This document shows positions 49,701 through 60,215 of a stretch of 64,000 bases of DNA, in pieces. The notes below the pieces were generated by a model. The model made no database searches and was not told where the DNA came from. It saw only the letters and a list, made by a program, of their open reading frames with translations. Position numbers and translations under genes: made by a program. The stretch is taken from NCBI GenBank assembly GCA_023512835.1, contig CM042090.1:57895865-57959864 (forward strand). The letters run 5' to 3'. How positions within the stretch are numbered: position 1 is the stretch's first letter; each line of letters begins with the position of its first letter. This DNA comes from Taxillus chinensis (Eukaryota > Streptophyta > Magnoliopsida > Santalales > Loranthaceae).

Positions 49701-52700
49701 TCTTTCCTTGTCGCCAGTTTTATTTGCTCTGAATCTCTCTAAATCTTTTTTCTATTAGCCAACTTACAAAACATCTTAATTATTATGTAATATTTTATTC
49801 TACTCATTGTGTGTTTTAGGACAATCTTACGAAGATGACGATTGACACTGGTAGAGAGCAAGGAGGTTTGTACTGTTTGGAAGAAGCAAGAACATTAAAA
49901 TCTGAGCCTAAACAGGGATTCCAAGTAAGGCATGAAACACTTAACCAAGGAAAAATTCTTTTATCATATTATCATTTAGGATACTCTTCTTTTGTCACTC
50001 TCGAACGATTATTTTCTCAATTATTCAAAAATATTCTTGTTTCTAATTTAAAATGTGAACAAAGCATTTATGCTAAAAATTATCGTGTTTTATTTAAAAT
50101 CAATGTCAATAAAAGTCATATTTCTTTTTCTTGTGTCCATACTGATATTTGGAGTTCTTTTTCTACTCCTTCTGCTCTAGGAAATAGATATTTTGTGTCT
50201 TTTATTGATGACTATACTAGGGTAAATTGGATATATTTGATGAAATCTAAAAGTGATGTTATTTATGTCATTCCTCAATTCTATCATATGATTGTTACCC
50301 AATTTTAAACCCCCGTTCAAGTGTTTCATTCTAACAATGGTCGTGAGTTTGTACATTAACCTTTGGCTGACTTTTTTAAACAACATGGCATCCTTCATCT
50401 GACTACATGTGTTTGCACCCCACAACAAAATGGTGTCGTAGAGCTTAAAAATCGACATCTCCTTGAGGTGGCTCAGGCTTTATGATTTACTATGAAAGTT
50501 CCTAAACATTGTTGGACAAATGCTGTCATTACTGCTTTTTATCTTATCAATTGAATGCCTGCTTGTATCATTGACTATCAAACCCCTTTGAGGATGTTGT
50601 CTCGCTCCCACTACATTCTTTTAACTCTTAAGATTTGCCCTAAGGTTTTTGGTTGTGTGTGTTTTGTTCATATGCACCAACTTTATAGAGATAACTTAAC
50701 CCTCCTGCTCTTAAATGTGTGTTTTTGGGTTACTCTAATTCTCAAAAGGGCTATAAATATTTTCATCCTCCTACGAGTAAATACTATGTGTCTATGGATG
50801 TTCAATTTTGTGAGCAGGTCTCTTATTTTTCTTGCAGTGTCTCTGTTTGTAATAAGGAAAAGGACCAACTATGGTTGGATGAAAAGAAGGTGTGGATTTT
50901 CGTAGAGGAGGATTCTACTATTATAAGTAAGGGGGAGTCACCTCCTAGTTTGGTGAGGGAGTGTCGTTACCTTCTATTAATTCTAACCCTGTAATAGTTG
51001 AATCAAGTAAACATGAGAGGCCAGCTTGGATATTTGACAAATATTATACCAGCCGCGATGCTACTCTCAAGTTTGATCCACCTCTCAATGACACTACCAT
51101 GCCATCAAAAGATTCTTCTGGGTTTGATCATGCAGCACAAATTCCCACTAAGGTATTTGACCCTTCACCTATAGTTTCAAATTCAAATAATGTCTTATCT
51201 TCTGACCCTACAGGTTTAGACAATACTACAAGCCGAAGGTATCCTCTTCGTGACCGTAAAGAACCAAATAGATTGAGATTTTCAATATCATCTTCTAATA
51301 TTGTTTATCCTATTTCTGACTTCATCTCCTATTATCGCTTATCTAAATCTCATCATGTTTTTGCCCTTCAGTTATCTTTTGTGTCTGTTCCTAACCATTT
51401 TCAAGAAGTACTTGAACATCCCAAATAAAAGTCTGCTATGGTAAAGGAAATGAAAGCTCTTTTGAAGAATTCCACTTAGGAATTGGTTAAGTTACCTCGA
51501 GATAAGAAGACGGTGGATGCAAATGGGTGTTTACAATGAAGTATAAATACAATGCCATATTAGTTACCAAGGGTTACACTCAGACATATGGGATTGACTA
51601 CCAAGAAACCTTTGCTCCTATGGCTAAGATGAGTACTGTTAAAGTTATTTTATCTCTTGCAGCTAACTTAGACTGGCCATTACACCAACTTGATGTAAAG
51701 AATGCCTTTCTCCATGGTGATTTGATAGAAGAGGTGTATATGGATTCTCCTAGTTTTACACCAAAAGAAGCAAAGGTATGCAAGTTGAAGAAGACATTAT
51801 ATGAATTGAAACAGTCAACAAGGGCTTGGTTTGGATGATTGAGTCATTCAACGCAAGGATATGGTTTCAAGCAGTCTTTGGCTTATCACACTCTATCCTA
51901 TAAAAGAAAAGGTGATGATATTATATTGCTACTTATTTATGTTGATAATATGATTGCTAAAGGTAATAACATATCTGACATAGAAAAGCTTCGTTGTTAT
52001 TTATCGAAGGAGTTTGAGATAAAGGACTTGGGAGCTTTAAAATACTTCCTTGGCATTGAAGTATCCCGATCTAAACAGGAAATTTTTATTTCTCAATGGA
52101 AGTATGTTCTAGACCTCTTTGCTGAAACTAGTAACTCAGCTTACGCACCTACTAATACTCCTATTGAGATAAACCATGATTTATCTATCTATCTAGATCA
52201 GGTTCCAATGAATAAAGAGAGGTATCAAAGGTTAATGGAAAAATTAATCTATCTGACTCATACTAGACCTGATATTTCGTATGTAGTTAGTGTTGTGAGC
52301 CAATTCATGGATAATCTGAGTGATCGACGTATGAGTGTTGCGAACCATATTCTGGCTTATTTGAAGTCTTTTCCAGGCAATGATATTCTGTTCTCCAAGT
52401 ATAGACACTTAGACATTATGGGATACACCAACTCTAACTTTGCTAGATCTAAATTAGACAGAAAGTCTACTTCAAGATTTATATCATTTGTGGGTGATAA
52501 TCTAGTAACTTGCCGAAACAAAAAAACAGAATATGGTTTCTTTGTTTGGTGCAAAAGCCAAATATTGTACTCTTCATCATGCTACTCAAGAGCTTACATG
52601 GCTACGTATTCTTTTGTAAGATCTTAGTTATAGTCCTCAAAAGTCAGTGATGCTCTTTTGTGATAACACAGCTGCCATCGAGATAGTTAATAATCGAATA

Positions 52701-55295
52701 CAGCATGACCATATCAAGTATATTGAACTCCACAGGAATTACATCAAGGATAATCTCAATTCTGGTGTAATGGAGGTATCCTACATTAAGAGAGCAAAAT
52801 AATTGGCTATATGATGACTCATACAGTTACTGGTGTTTCTTTCCATACAGCTTTGTCTAAGTTGGGCATGTGTGATATCTTTGTGACAACTTGAGGAGGA
52901 GAATTGGAAAGAATCTTCAATCAACTAATTGTCATATATCTTGTAATCAATTAATTAATTGTCATATATTTTATAATTAGATAATTTCCAAAATAGATTG
53001 ATTTCCTAGGTTAGATTATCATAGTTGTATATTTATATGTATATAATCCTTCATTTGAAATCAATAATAATAAGAAAGATTTATTTTTCTCTCTTATTTT
53101 CTACTAATATAAACAAGTGGCGACAAGTCACAAATACAATGAACAAAGTGCCACTCAAAGTCTCAGCAGTAAAAGTTTCATTTACCTCCCAAATATAGAT
53201 TCCTCCGCAAATATATTTGGAAATTTTTCAGCAGGCTGAAGCATAAAAAAAACACTCAAATTTTATTTCATGTCAGGCAAATAAAAGATCAAAATCTAAA
53301 CAAACTAACTCATTGAGAGTGTAACTTCAAGAAAAGTAATGTAAACTAGTAGCTGCCATAAATGAAGATGAGTTTAATTATATGATGCACCTTAAATGAA
53401 GTTAATCACATATAAAATAATTGAACACTAAAGATAAAAATTAGAAGCCCAAAAATATCCATAAACGATTAATTAATTAATTAATTCTTTCATTTATTTA
53501 GTTTTGTGATTTAATTTTATGGATTGATACATGCTCGTGAAAAAATATACCTAAATTTAAGTTTATTATCGACATGACAAAAGTCTGTGATTCCCTTCAG
53601 AAGTGATAATACCTGGGCCAAGTACCCTCCCAAAGCTGGGCCGATGATCAATCCAATTCCCCAAGCAGTACTAACCTAAAACTCAATGGATTTAAATATT
53701 GGTACAACTAAAAAATAGAATTCAAAGCAGGCATATGCAAATTAAACTTACAGCGGAAAGTGCTAATGCTTCATATTCCTCACTGATTACTTCAGATGCA
53801 TATGCCTGGTGACAGAAAAGTTTAACACGGAAGCATCATCAGCCTGGCCCCTGGAGCTGACCTTACTGAAGTGCTAAACTAAGTATAAACATTTAGAATG
53901 CAAATTAGGTACCCTTATTGGTCCAAGAAGGCCGTTCAAGCTTCCAAGAAGAAACCTTGTAGTAATGGCCATCCAGTAGTTCAAACTGAGACCGAACAAA
54001 GTGTTGAATATCACCCTGCAACAAAGTCGTCAATGCTTTTGGGCAAAAATACAGGTGAAAATATTTATTTAAAACAATATTCATTTCTGTCTCAGACTCT
54101 GGCATTGATGCAAAGAGCAGTTACTAACACAGTAGTAGTGCCTATAACTATAACTGGTTTTCGGCCATATCGATCAGCCATTATTCCCCAGAAAACAGAT
54201 GTCAAAGCTCTTCCAAACATGAACGAAGACCCTTCAAATTTTAAGAGTGTCTATTAGCAAAGCCTTTGATTAGCCGGACCAGATCTTTCAATATATATTG
54301 TACAAATCATCAACACAAAGAATGAAGGAGAACACAAACCAACATATCCAGCATAGAAGCCAATATCTTCATCTCTTTTTGCAATACCAAAGTCCCTAAT
54401 CTGTGAACGTAAAAAGCATAGTTGCTGAATGAAAGAGAATATTATGACACTTATATCCAGTCTATTCATCATTATATCTAAAGGGTTGATCAATTTAAAT
54501 GTTCATTTCTACTAAACAGGAGGGCACGATTTGTAGAATTTCAATATTGTGATCATGAACAGTGTCACAAACGTAAGGCAAACCTCACCAAGCATACACT
54601 TCCATGGCTAGTTAGGATTCAAGCAACGCACAACCAACATTCCTGAACTCTAAAACATTTTTTTAGAATATGTGTACCGAAGTGAAGTGACCTTAGGGAC
54701 TGATCCGGTCAACACCCCATCTCCATTTTGATAATAAGTATTTTCTGGGCCGGTATTAGAAGATAGCCACAATACAAATGAACGGCCACCCACATGGAGC
54801 AGAACAGGGGGGCCTGAAATGGCATGCCACGCAAACAAACACACGCATGACATGCCATGCCAGTTATGCGATTAACATGATTGTTTTTTAAAATCTTTTA
54901 CGTGTGCATAAATTATCATGGATAGAAAAACAGAGGTGATGGAGGCTTTACTATTTAGTTTTTATCCACTCACCATGAAATACAGGAATGGAAAGAGCGA
55001 GGATATTGGCAAGGCTGAAAGAAATTTACAACGCAACAACATTAGAGGACAGAATGGCAACCAAAAAAAGAGAAGAGGTACACCAAGCATACGTGCAGAA
55101 AGGAAGGATAAGCAAAGTGAATGGCGTACAAGTACATTGAAAGAACTAACCGACACAGAGCACAATCATCCAGATCAAAATAAGCTGTTTAATGGGAACA
55201 CGTCGTTGGCTCTCCTTAAGCCTGTCTACCTTACACCCAGGACAATTCTCATAATAATTCTTCTTCAATAACGCCTCATTATGCTCTGAAGCCAT
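26956..55295 (-). CDS. Zinc-induced facilitator-like (ZIFL) MFS transporter, 17 exons, 488 aa
   Basis: Exons (minus, 5' to 3'): 55151-55295, 54974-55014, 54340-54400, 54129-54231, 53913-54015, 53752-53805, 53613-53675, 53186-53235, 49070-49145, 47376-47591, 36482-36569, 35933-36018, 35696-35803, 28734-28778, 28514-28602, 27851-27894, 26956-27050. All introns read GT...AG, the phases agree at every junction, and the 1467 bp give one frame ending in TAG. Diagnostic motifs: CPGC near residues 18-21, [12 protein letters not shown] at 97-108 (MFS loop 2-3), the antiporter motif S168...GPALGG186, and PETLHVH at 232-238 (the ZIFL His signature). The length matches the family (about 480). ZIFL proteins are 12-helix membrane carriers of the DHA1 type linked to Zn, nicotianamine, K+ or auxin transport; substrate here cannot be told. 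Which family member (ZIF1 or ZIFL1/2) is not decided. Confidence 0.95.
27051..27850 (-). other. ZIFL intron 16
   Basis: GT 27850 to AG 27051. AT-rich, with no repeat family or coding frame that I recognise. The 84-codon frame at 27700-27951 overlaps exon 16 in a different phase and is accidental. Confidence 0.7.
29797..32510 (+). mobile_element. Element G: internally deleted Ty1/copia in intron 13
   Basis: 5' LTR 29797-29962 (AATTGGAAAG...TTTTTACT), primer site TGGTATCAGAGCC 29963-29975, a noncoding leader to about 30970, RT and RNase H (30975-32336), 3' LTR 32343-32510. Gag, protease and integrase are absent. It has no matching 5-bp target duplication; instead it has the long flanking repeats. 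Its RT and RNase H match element F. It lies antisense to the ZIFL gene. Confidence 0.85.
30975..32336 (+). pseudogene. Element G: RT and RNase H remnant
   Basis: Readable pieces: [46 protein letters not shown] (intact YIDD) and [17 protein letters not shown] (31328-31510). RNase [11 protein letters not shown] and [11 protein letters not shown]...[10 protein letters not shown] (32153-32335). Many stops and frameshifts. Confidence 0.85.
33432..34185. mobile_element. GGCGC-rich MITE, hAT-like, 8-bp target duplication
   Basis: The ends are inverted: CATAGTTATTAAA at the left and TTTAACAACTATG at the right. They are flanked by ACTACCAC (33424-33431) and ACTGCCAC (34186-34193), an 8-bp duplication with one mismatch, as for hAT elements. 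Both subterminal regions are full of AAGGCGC / GCGCCTAGGCG. The Arg/Glu-rich frame inside (33656-34078) is not a real protein. The 754-bp length and lack of transposase make it non-autonomous. Confidence 0.75.
34795..35030. repeat. Minisatellite in intron 13
   Basis: Around ten degenerate tandem copies of a ~23-25-bp unit containing CCGAAGTTCCTATTTTCCGAA (CGAA-AAG-T core). Confidence 0.75.
35696..36569 (-). CDS. ZIFL exons 11-13 (residues 305-398)
   Basis: Exon 11 encodes [19 protein letters not shown]; exon 12 [21 protein letters not shown]; exon 13 [18 protein letters not shown], a membrane segment. Introns 11 and 12 are ordinary in size; introns 10 and 13 on either side are about 10.8 and 6.9 kb because of transposon insertions. 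Confidence 0.95.
37550..40872 (-). pseudogene. Element D: protease, integrase, RT, RNase H
   Basis: Protease [14 protein letters not shown]; pre-integrase [14 protein letters not shown] and [11 protein letters not shown] (second finger Cys is Tyr). Integrase [23 protein letters not shown] (Asp replaced by Asn at the usual DDYS), [56 protein letters not shown] and YVDDIIV (about 38484). RNase [16 protein letters not shown]...[15 protein letters not shown]. Several frameshifts and stops. Confidence 0.87.
41106..45346 (-). pseudogene. Element E gag-pol
   Basis: Gag starts [21 protein letters not shown] at 45346, with a break at 44912-45106, then [20 protein letters not shown] and knuckle [14 protein letters not shown]. 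Protease reads [10 protein letters not shown], so the DSG triad is DFG. Integrase pieces at 43510-43810 and 42838-43341 ([17 protein letters not shown]). [49 protein letters not shown] (42173-42532) and YVDDI near 42050. RNase [21 protein letters not shown] (41106-41465). Many frame breaks. Confidence 0.88.
45520..46019 (-). other. CpG-rich leader of element E
   Basis: GC-rich untranslated leader between primer site and gag, with repeated CGAGCTCGC-type words. The leader of D (46380-46904) is similar. Open frames on both strands (45673-46061) are by-products of base composition. Confidence 0.55.
47376..49145 (-). CDS. ZIFL exons 9-10 (residues 207-304)
   Basis: Exon 9 (49070-49145) encodes [20 protein letters not shown], a membrane segment. 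Exon 10 (47376-47591, the largest) encodes ETLHVHDEV, the variable acidic central loop, and [23 protein letters not shown]. The PET-LH His motif spans the exon 9/10 join. Intron 9 (47592-49069) contains a LINE-like remnant. Confidence 0.95.
48130..48700 (-). pseudogene. LINE-type RT tail (zf-RVT-like) in intron 9
   Basis: The minus strand encodes [25 protein letters not shown] and, after a stop, [21 protein letters not shown]. These resemble the zf-RVT region at the end of plant LINE reverse transcriptases (usual pattern: HLL.HC..A..LW, then W.IW.ERN.R.FE). No upstream RT core is present. Call by pattern only. Confidence 0.5.
49187..53105 (+). mobile_element. Element F: Ty1/copia in intron 8, target duplication AATAT
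   Basis: 3' LTR 52902-53105 (AATTGGAAAG...TTTTCTACT); only about the first 105 bases of the 5' LTR remain (49187-49291), and the primer site and most of gag are missing. AATAT lies at 49182-49186 and 53106-53110. A GAGGAGGAG polypurine tract precedes the 3' LTR. It is related to element G. It lies antisense to the ZIFL gene, between exons 8 and 9. Confidence 0.85.
49390..52890 (+). pseudogene. Element F pol remnant
   Basis: Protease site reads WVLDIEVI where WxLDSGA is usual. Integrase (49835-50308): [29 protein letters not shown], then HSNNGREF (Asp of the second motif is Asn) and [59 protein letters not shown], and YVDNMIA where the second catalytic Asp is Asn. RNase [19 protein letters not shown] and a frameshifted tail to 52890. 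Stops at 50306, 51428 and 51838 among others. Confidence 0.87.
53186..55295 (-). CDS. ZIFL exons 1-8 (residues 1-207)
   Basis: ATG 55293-55295 in a good context (GAAATGGC). Exon 1 encodes [13 protein letters not shown] and ENCPGCKVD; exon 2 encodes [14 protein letters not shown] (helix 1). Exon 3 encodes [18 protein letters not shown]. Exon 4 holds the MFS signature DRYGRK. Exon 5 encodes [12 protein letters not shown]...[10 protein letters not shown]. Exon 6 is only 54 bp; exon 7 carries the antiporter motif; exon 8 encodes [16 protein letters not shown]. All eight are within 2.1 kb, so this half of the gene is compact. Confidence 0.95.
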
Positions 55296-57216
55296 TTCTT
55301 TTCAAACTTCACTTTCGTTTCTTTTCTTTTCTTTTCTTTTCTTTTCTTTCTTTTCTTCTCCTTCTCAGAATCAAATGCTTTGCGGTGGGTAATGGCTGAC
55401 AAGGGCTATTTACTCCAAAGCAATTGGACCCAGAAAAAGAAGAAGCAATCGAAGTGCACACAAAACCTTTCAGATCAATTTATTTGGCATGTGAACACGC
55501 AGCAGAGATTTTGATAGGCAAAGCAGCTTTCTTTTTTACCAAAAGCTGCTTGCAAAGTGAGCTTCACCTGAAACCCATGGCGAGCTATACCCTATAATGA
55601 TTGCAGGTCAGTTTCATTTCCATCATGGCATGCGTCATTTGCCCACTTACAGCCACAATCGAATCCGGACGACAAGACAGCTACAATTTTAAAACCAACA
55701 AACGGTGGCAGGTTAGAGTGCAGACAACATACGAAATGGGGAGGAAAGTGCAGGTAATTCCATCACAGATCAAACATGCTTCACGTGTGTGTGGCTGGGG
55801 TAGCCGCTCCAGACGGGACCCTCGAGGGAATCACGCCTACTACAAATAAATTTTTAAAATAAAAAATAATAATAAAAAGAGTCAAGTGAGTCAGGGACCG
55901 AGATAGGGACCAGCGGTGCGAGGTGGAGAATGGCTCACGTCTCTCTAGGATTGGGGAGGGAATATGGGTTTTGGATTTTAGCAATGATGACACGCGAGCT
56001 GTTGAGCCTGGCCTCCATCAATTCTCCCAAAAGGTTGGTGTCTGCCGATAAATGGCATTGAATTATTTATTTATTTATTTATTTTAATTAAGTAATTAAA
56101 TTTTTAATTATTTATGAAAAATAATATTTGCAACCAGTGAGATATTCTCAGTTGATGTATTAGTTGTAATATTAGTAAAAATACGTAAAATTTACAGCAC
56201 AGGGCTCTACATTTGAGAGAGAGAAAGAAAGAAAGGATGGGACATTAAACAGTGTATCTGAACAGGAAGAGATAGGAGTATGACTAAAAATTAAGATTTT
56301 GAGGCAAAAAAATCTATTTTTTGGAAATTAGAAAGCGGCAAATTACTGCAAAAGTTTGAGTGCCATAGATCTCGTCGATACTATAAATAAAAAAATAGAC
56401 TTAAATTAGACTAATGTGCATAGGGACAAAATTAGGAGGGCTGATAGCCAATATATAAGCTTATATATATTAAAATTAATATATAAATATATAATATAAA
56501 ATTATAAATTTTAATAGTCAGTAAATATATAGCTATATATATAAATTTTAATTTTAATTATTTATATTATATTTATATAATTACAATTAAAATTAATTAA
56601 TAATATAATTTAGTATCCTATGTTGTTTGTAATAAATATATTACTAATTATAATAGTGGTAAATTAATTATATGATTTAAAAAATTTGTCTAACTTGATT
56701 ATATGATAATTTGATAAGTTTTTTATGCTTTTATGTTATTAATTTTAACTTAAATGGTACTAATCGTCAGTATTAGTCTCAAGGCCAGACAAGTGAGGCC
56801 TGAGTCTTTAGCCCCTAAAAATTAGATTAAAATTAGGGCTTTCAGGGCTTATCTCATTTTGGCCTAACTTCTAACGACAGCAAATAATCAAAAATTAATT
56901 TATAATTTCGATAATAATATATATTTTAAAATTTTATATTGTTCCTATAATTATTGTAAAAAAAATAAAAATCGACAGTTTAATTTATAAATAAGGGCTT
57001 CTAATTTAATAATCATCTTAGACCCCTTAAATCTCAGAACCGGTCATACTAATTATAGTTTTAGATAACATTTTTTAAACATGAATTACATACTTCATAT
57101 TCCCCCCCCCCCCTAACTAACCTCTCTGGATCCATCCCTGAATGTGTGTAATGTTATGACTATTTTAAGTTTTTATCGGAAATTACAATTGATAGAATCC
57201 AGAAGCTCGTACATCT
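55296..57216 (-). promoter_or_regulatory. 5' region of the ZIFL gene
   Basis: Upstream of the ATG. A (TTTTC)n run at about 55316-55352 becomes a purine-rich GAAAA tract in the presumed 5' UTR. 55400-56030 is mixed sequence and likely contains the promoter, but I could not pick out a TATA box I trust. 56050-57210 is very AT-rich with a C11 run at about 57102-57112. Confidence 0.4.
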
Positions 57217-59246
57217 TATAGGTCCCAAAGTGAGTTTAGAGAGGGGGGGGGGGTGAATAGACTTTCTTCGTTTGCGGAAGCTAGACTGTTAGCTGGTTTT
57301 GGATTCCTCTAAAAATGACTATGATGGAAGTATTTATGGAGAAGACGACAAGAGTGTTGTGAGCAATAACATGAGTAATGATGAACTATCAGACAAAACT
57401 GAGATGAGAGTAAATGCTCTTTTCTCCACAGATCTCAGTTATGAAAGTGATGGTTTATGATAGATCGATGTGTGGAAAACAACACAGAGATTAGACTTAA
57501 TGCAAGTGCTAGATCTTTGTTGAACAAGAGGTTCTTGAATGATCAGATGGATTACTCTTGTTCTTGGTTCGACGCGGCGCACAGCACTTAGAAGGATTCT
57601 CTCTTAGTCTCTCTCTCTCTTTCGTTGGAACACCACCTTCTTTGTTGGTTCTGCAAAGGATTATTTATTTCAAGTGTGTCAGAACCTTTTTCTTGTTTTC
57701 TGTGTGTTTCCTTCTTTTGAGGGAGAGGTTAAACTCTTAGATTTGTCATTAAGTGTGTGAGAGATATATTTTTAAGATTAAAGTGCTTGTGTGCCGTGTT
57801 GTCCATCCCGACAGACTGTCTTCCCACCACTGAAAATGCGGAATGTCAGGGGATGGGTTGATCTACTCTATTTGCAAATTAGATGCCCATACTGCGTGTG
57901 TGGCATGCAGTTGATCTTGGTCGTTCATCCGTGGATGGTAGTTGGCAGCAACTAATGTGGCATTAAATGCGCTCAACTGCTCGGGACGGCGCAGGCTTGC
58001 TGTACAAACCCTAGCTGACGATATCGCTAAGTGGCTATGTTTAGGGTTGTAAGTCTGCCTCGGAGGTAGATGCCTCGTAGGTTTGGTGACTCGAAGATTT
58101 TAGTTAGAACCTGTTGGAAGTTGCGAAGTTTTGCTTCAGGCTTTATAGTGTTTCTGCGAGTCTATAACTCATATCTTCGAGTCTTCGAGGCTAGAGTTCA
58201 GGTTGGATTAGCCTTTTGTGTCACTCTATTAACTAAAGTCTACGACTTTGCGAGTCTACAACTCTACGAGTCTGTGACTATTCGAATGGCGCTTAGAGTG
58301 ACTTCTTCGTAGTCCATCTAATCTACCTGTTATTATAGCTACGAGTCTACGACCCTAGTTCTGCGGGTCTACGACCTTCGGGTCTCTCAGTTTACTATAT
58401 TTGACTAAGTGGCTCTGAAAATCTTCGACTCTACGAGTCTTAAACTTTGTTTTTCTTCCTTAGTCTTTCGCAGAGGCTCATAAACTGAGTTTCTGTATGG
58501 CTATGACCCTTCAGCTACAACTCTCAGCCATCGATCTCCGAGTTTCGAAGTTTGGCAATTTCTTTATAGTGACTGTATCCCTTGAGTCTATGACTCTACG
58601 ACTCTTGAGTTACAGTTTCATTTGTTTGCCAGTCTTTATAGCATCGACTCTTCGACCTTCAACATACGAGTCTACGAGTCCTGTTTCCTTAACAGTGTTC
58701 AAAGGTTTCGACTCTACGACTTTGAATCTACAAGTCTACGAGTCCTGTTTCCTTAACAGTGTTCGAAGGTTTCGACTCTACGACTTTCAATCTACGAGTC
58801 TACGAGTCCTATTTTCTTAACAATGTTTGAATGCTTCGACTCTACGAGTCTTCGAGTCTAATGGTAGTTCAAGTTCTATTAATTGACTTAAGTGTTTTTA
58901 TGGACTCTACAATTCTACGGGCTACGAGTCATTTAGCATTGGTTACTGTTCTTTAGAATTCTTCGACTCTACGAGTCTCCGAACTTGTCGATGCTTGCAG
59001 TAACTCTCTCTTTTCTGTACTATGACTCTACGACCTTCGACCCTGGATCTACGAGTCACCAGATGTTCTGTTACCATCTTGCTTCGAGTCTCCAGACCCT
59101 ACGAGTCTGTGAGCCTCCAGCCAATATGTCCTGTGACAGTTTTACTTCTACGAACTACGACTCTTCGACCCTACGACCTTCGGTTCTTCGAGTCTCCAGA
59201 CTTAGACTATAATTTGGTAGCTTCATCAAATCCTGTGTTTCCAACA
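57217..59246 (-). repeat. 3' LTR of element H (2.03 kb)
   Basis: Starts TATAGGTCCC on the plus strand (the TG of A is TA) and ends TTTCCAACA beside the polypurine tract. It aligns with 8127-10088, including the CTACGAGTC array (about 58150-59215). Confidence 0.87.
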
Positions 59247-59650
59247 ATCTCCCCCTATTTAATGTAAGCTGACAACGGGTGAATACATGAAGTTTGAGAC
59301 TACGAGTTTGATGGGCAATTTTAGATTAATCAGAAGATATCTTTGCATATAAAGAATTTGGAGGAGATCAAAATTACAAAAATACACACTCCTCTCCCCC
59401 ATAGGCATGAAGTTGCGTTAGCTGGCTCCTGCCAAAGATAACTCCCCCTACGAGCTTGCTCCCCCTGAGAAACACTCCCCCTTTCTGGGGTGAGGAACAA
59501 GCACCAGAACACAAACCTCATGGGAGCAATGTAATAAATCACAGATCAGCAGGCAGCAGAGCAAAGACAAAAAAAGACTGACAGAAAATAAGTACACAGA
59601 AAAGTGAAAAGCAAGAAAAGCAGTGTATAAGGAATTAGAGTACAAGACAG

Positions 59651-60207
59651 TAGGGGTGAAATCGGTTCGGTTTGGATTGGTTTAAGCCATTTTTCAAACC
59701 AATTTGATATGTTTCGGTTTGGACAAAATCAAACCAAACCAAACCTATTGCTTGGACCAAACCAAGTCGGACCGAATTGATTCGGTTTGGTTTGGTTCGG
59801 TTTGAATTGGCGGTTTGAATTATTATCGATTTGGATCGGTTTGAGTCGGTTTAGTTCATAAAATTTTAAATTCTTAAAATTAAAATGATGTAAAAAAAAT
59901 AGTGTGTAAGCATATCAATATTAATACATATTAAATTTATATTTATAAGTCTCAAAATTTGATAATATAATTTACAAATATAACATATCAAGTATTAACA
60001 AACAATCTTAAATAAATAAATCCAAAACATAAAATAAAAATATAAAATCAGTAAATAATAACATTATTCGGTTCGGTTTGGTTTAAACCGCGGTTTTGAA
60101 ATCTCAAACCAAACCAAACAGATTTTTATTCGGTTTCAACGGTTTGATAAATTGGCTGTTTCGGTGGATCGGTTTCGGCGGTTTGGCAGTTTAGAGTTAC
60201 ACCCCTA
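59651..60207. mobile_element. hAT-type MITE, 8-bp target duplication
   Basis: TAGGGGTGAAATCGG at the left and GTTACACCCCTA at the right form short inverted ends. CAAGACAG (59643-59650) and CAAGATAG (60208-60215) are an 8-bp duplication with one mismatch. The interior is rich in CGGTTTGGTTTGG, a known plant hAT MITE pattern. It landed directly after the ORF3 stop codon (60216-60218). Confidence 0.82.
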
Positions 60208-60215
60208 CAAGATAG

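Noticed and set aside
55601..55849. 82-codon plus-strand frame upstream of ZIFL
   Set aside because: No recognisable protein, lies in the presumed promoter of the divergent gene.
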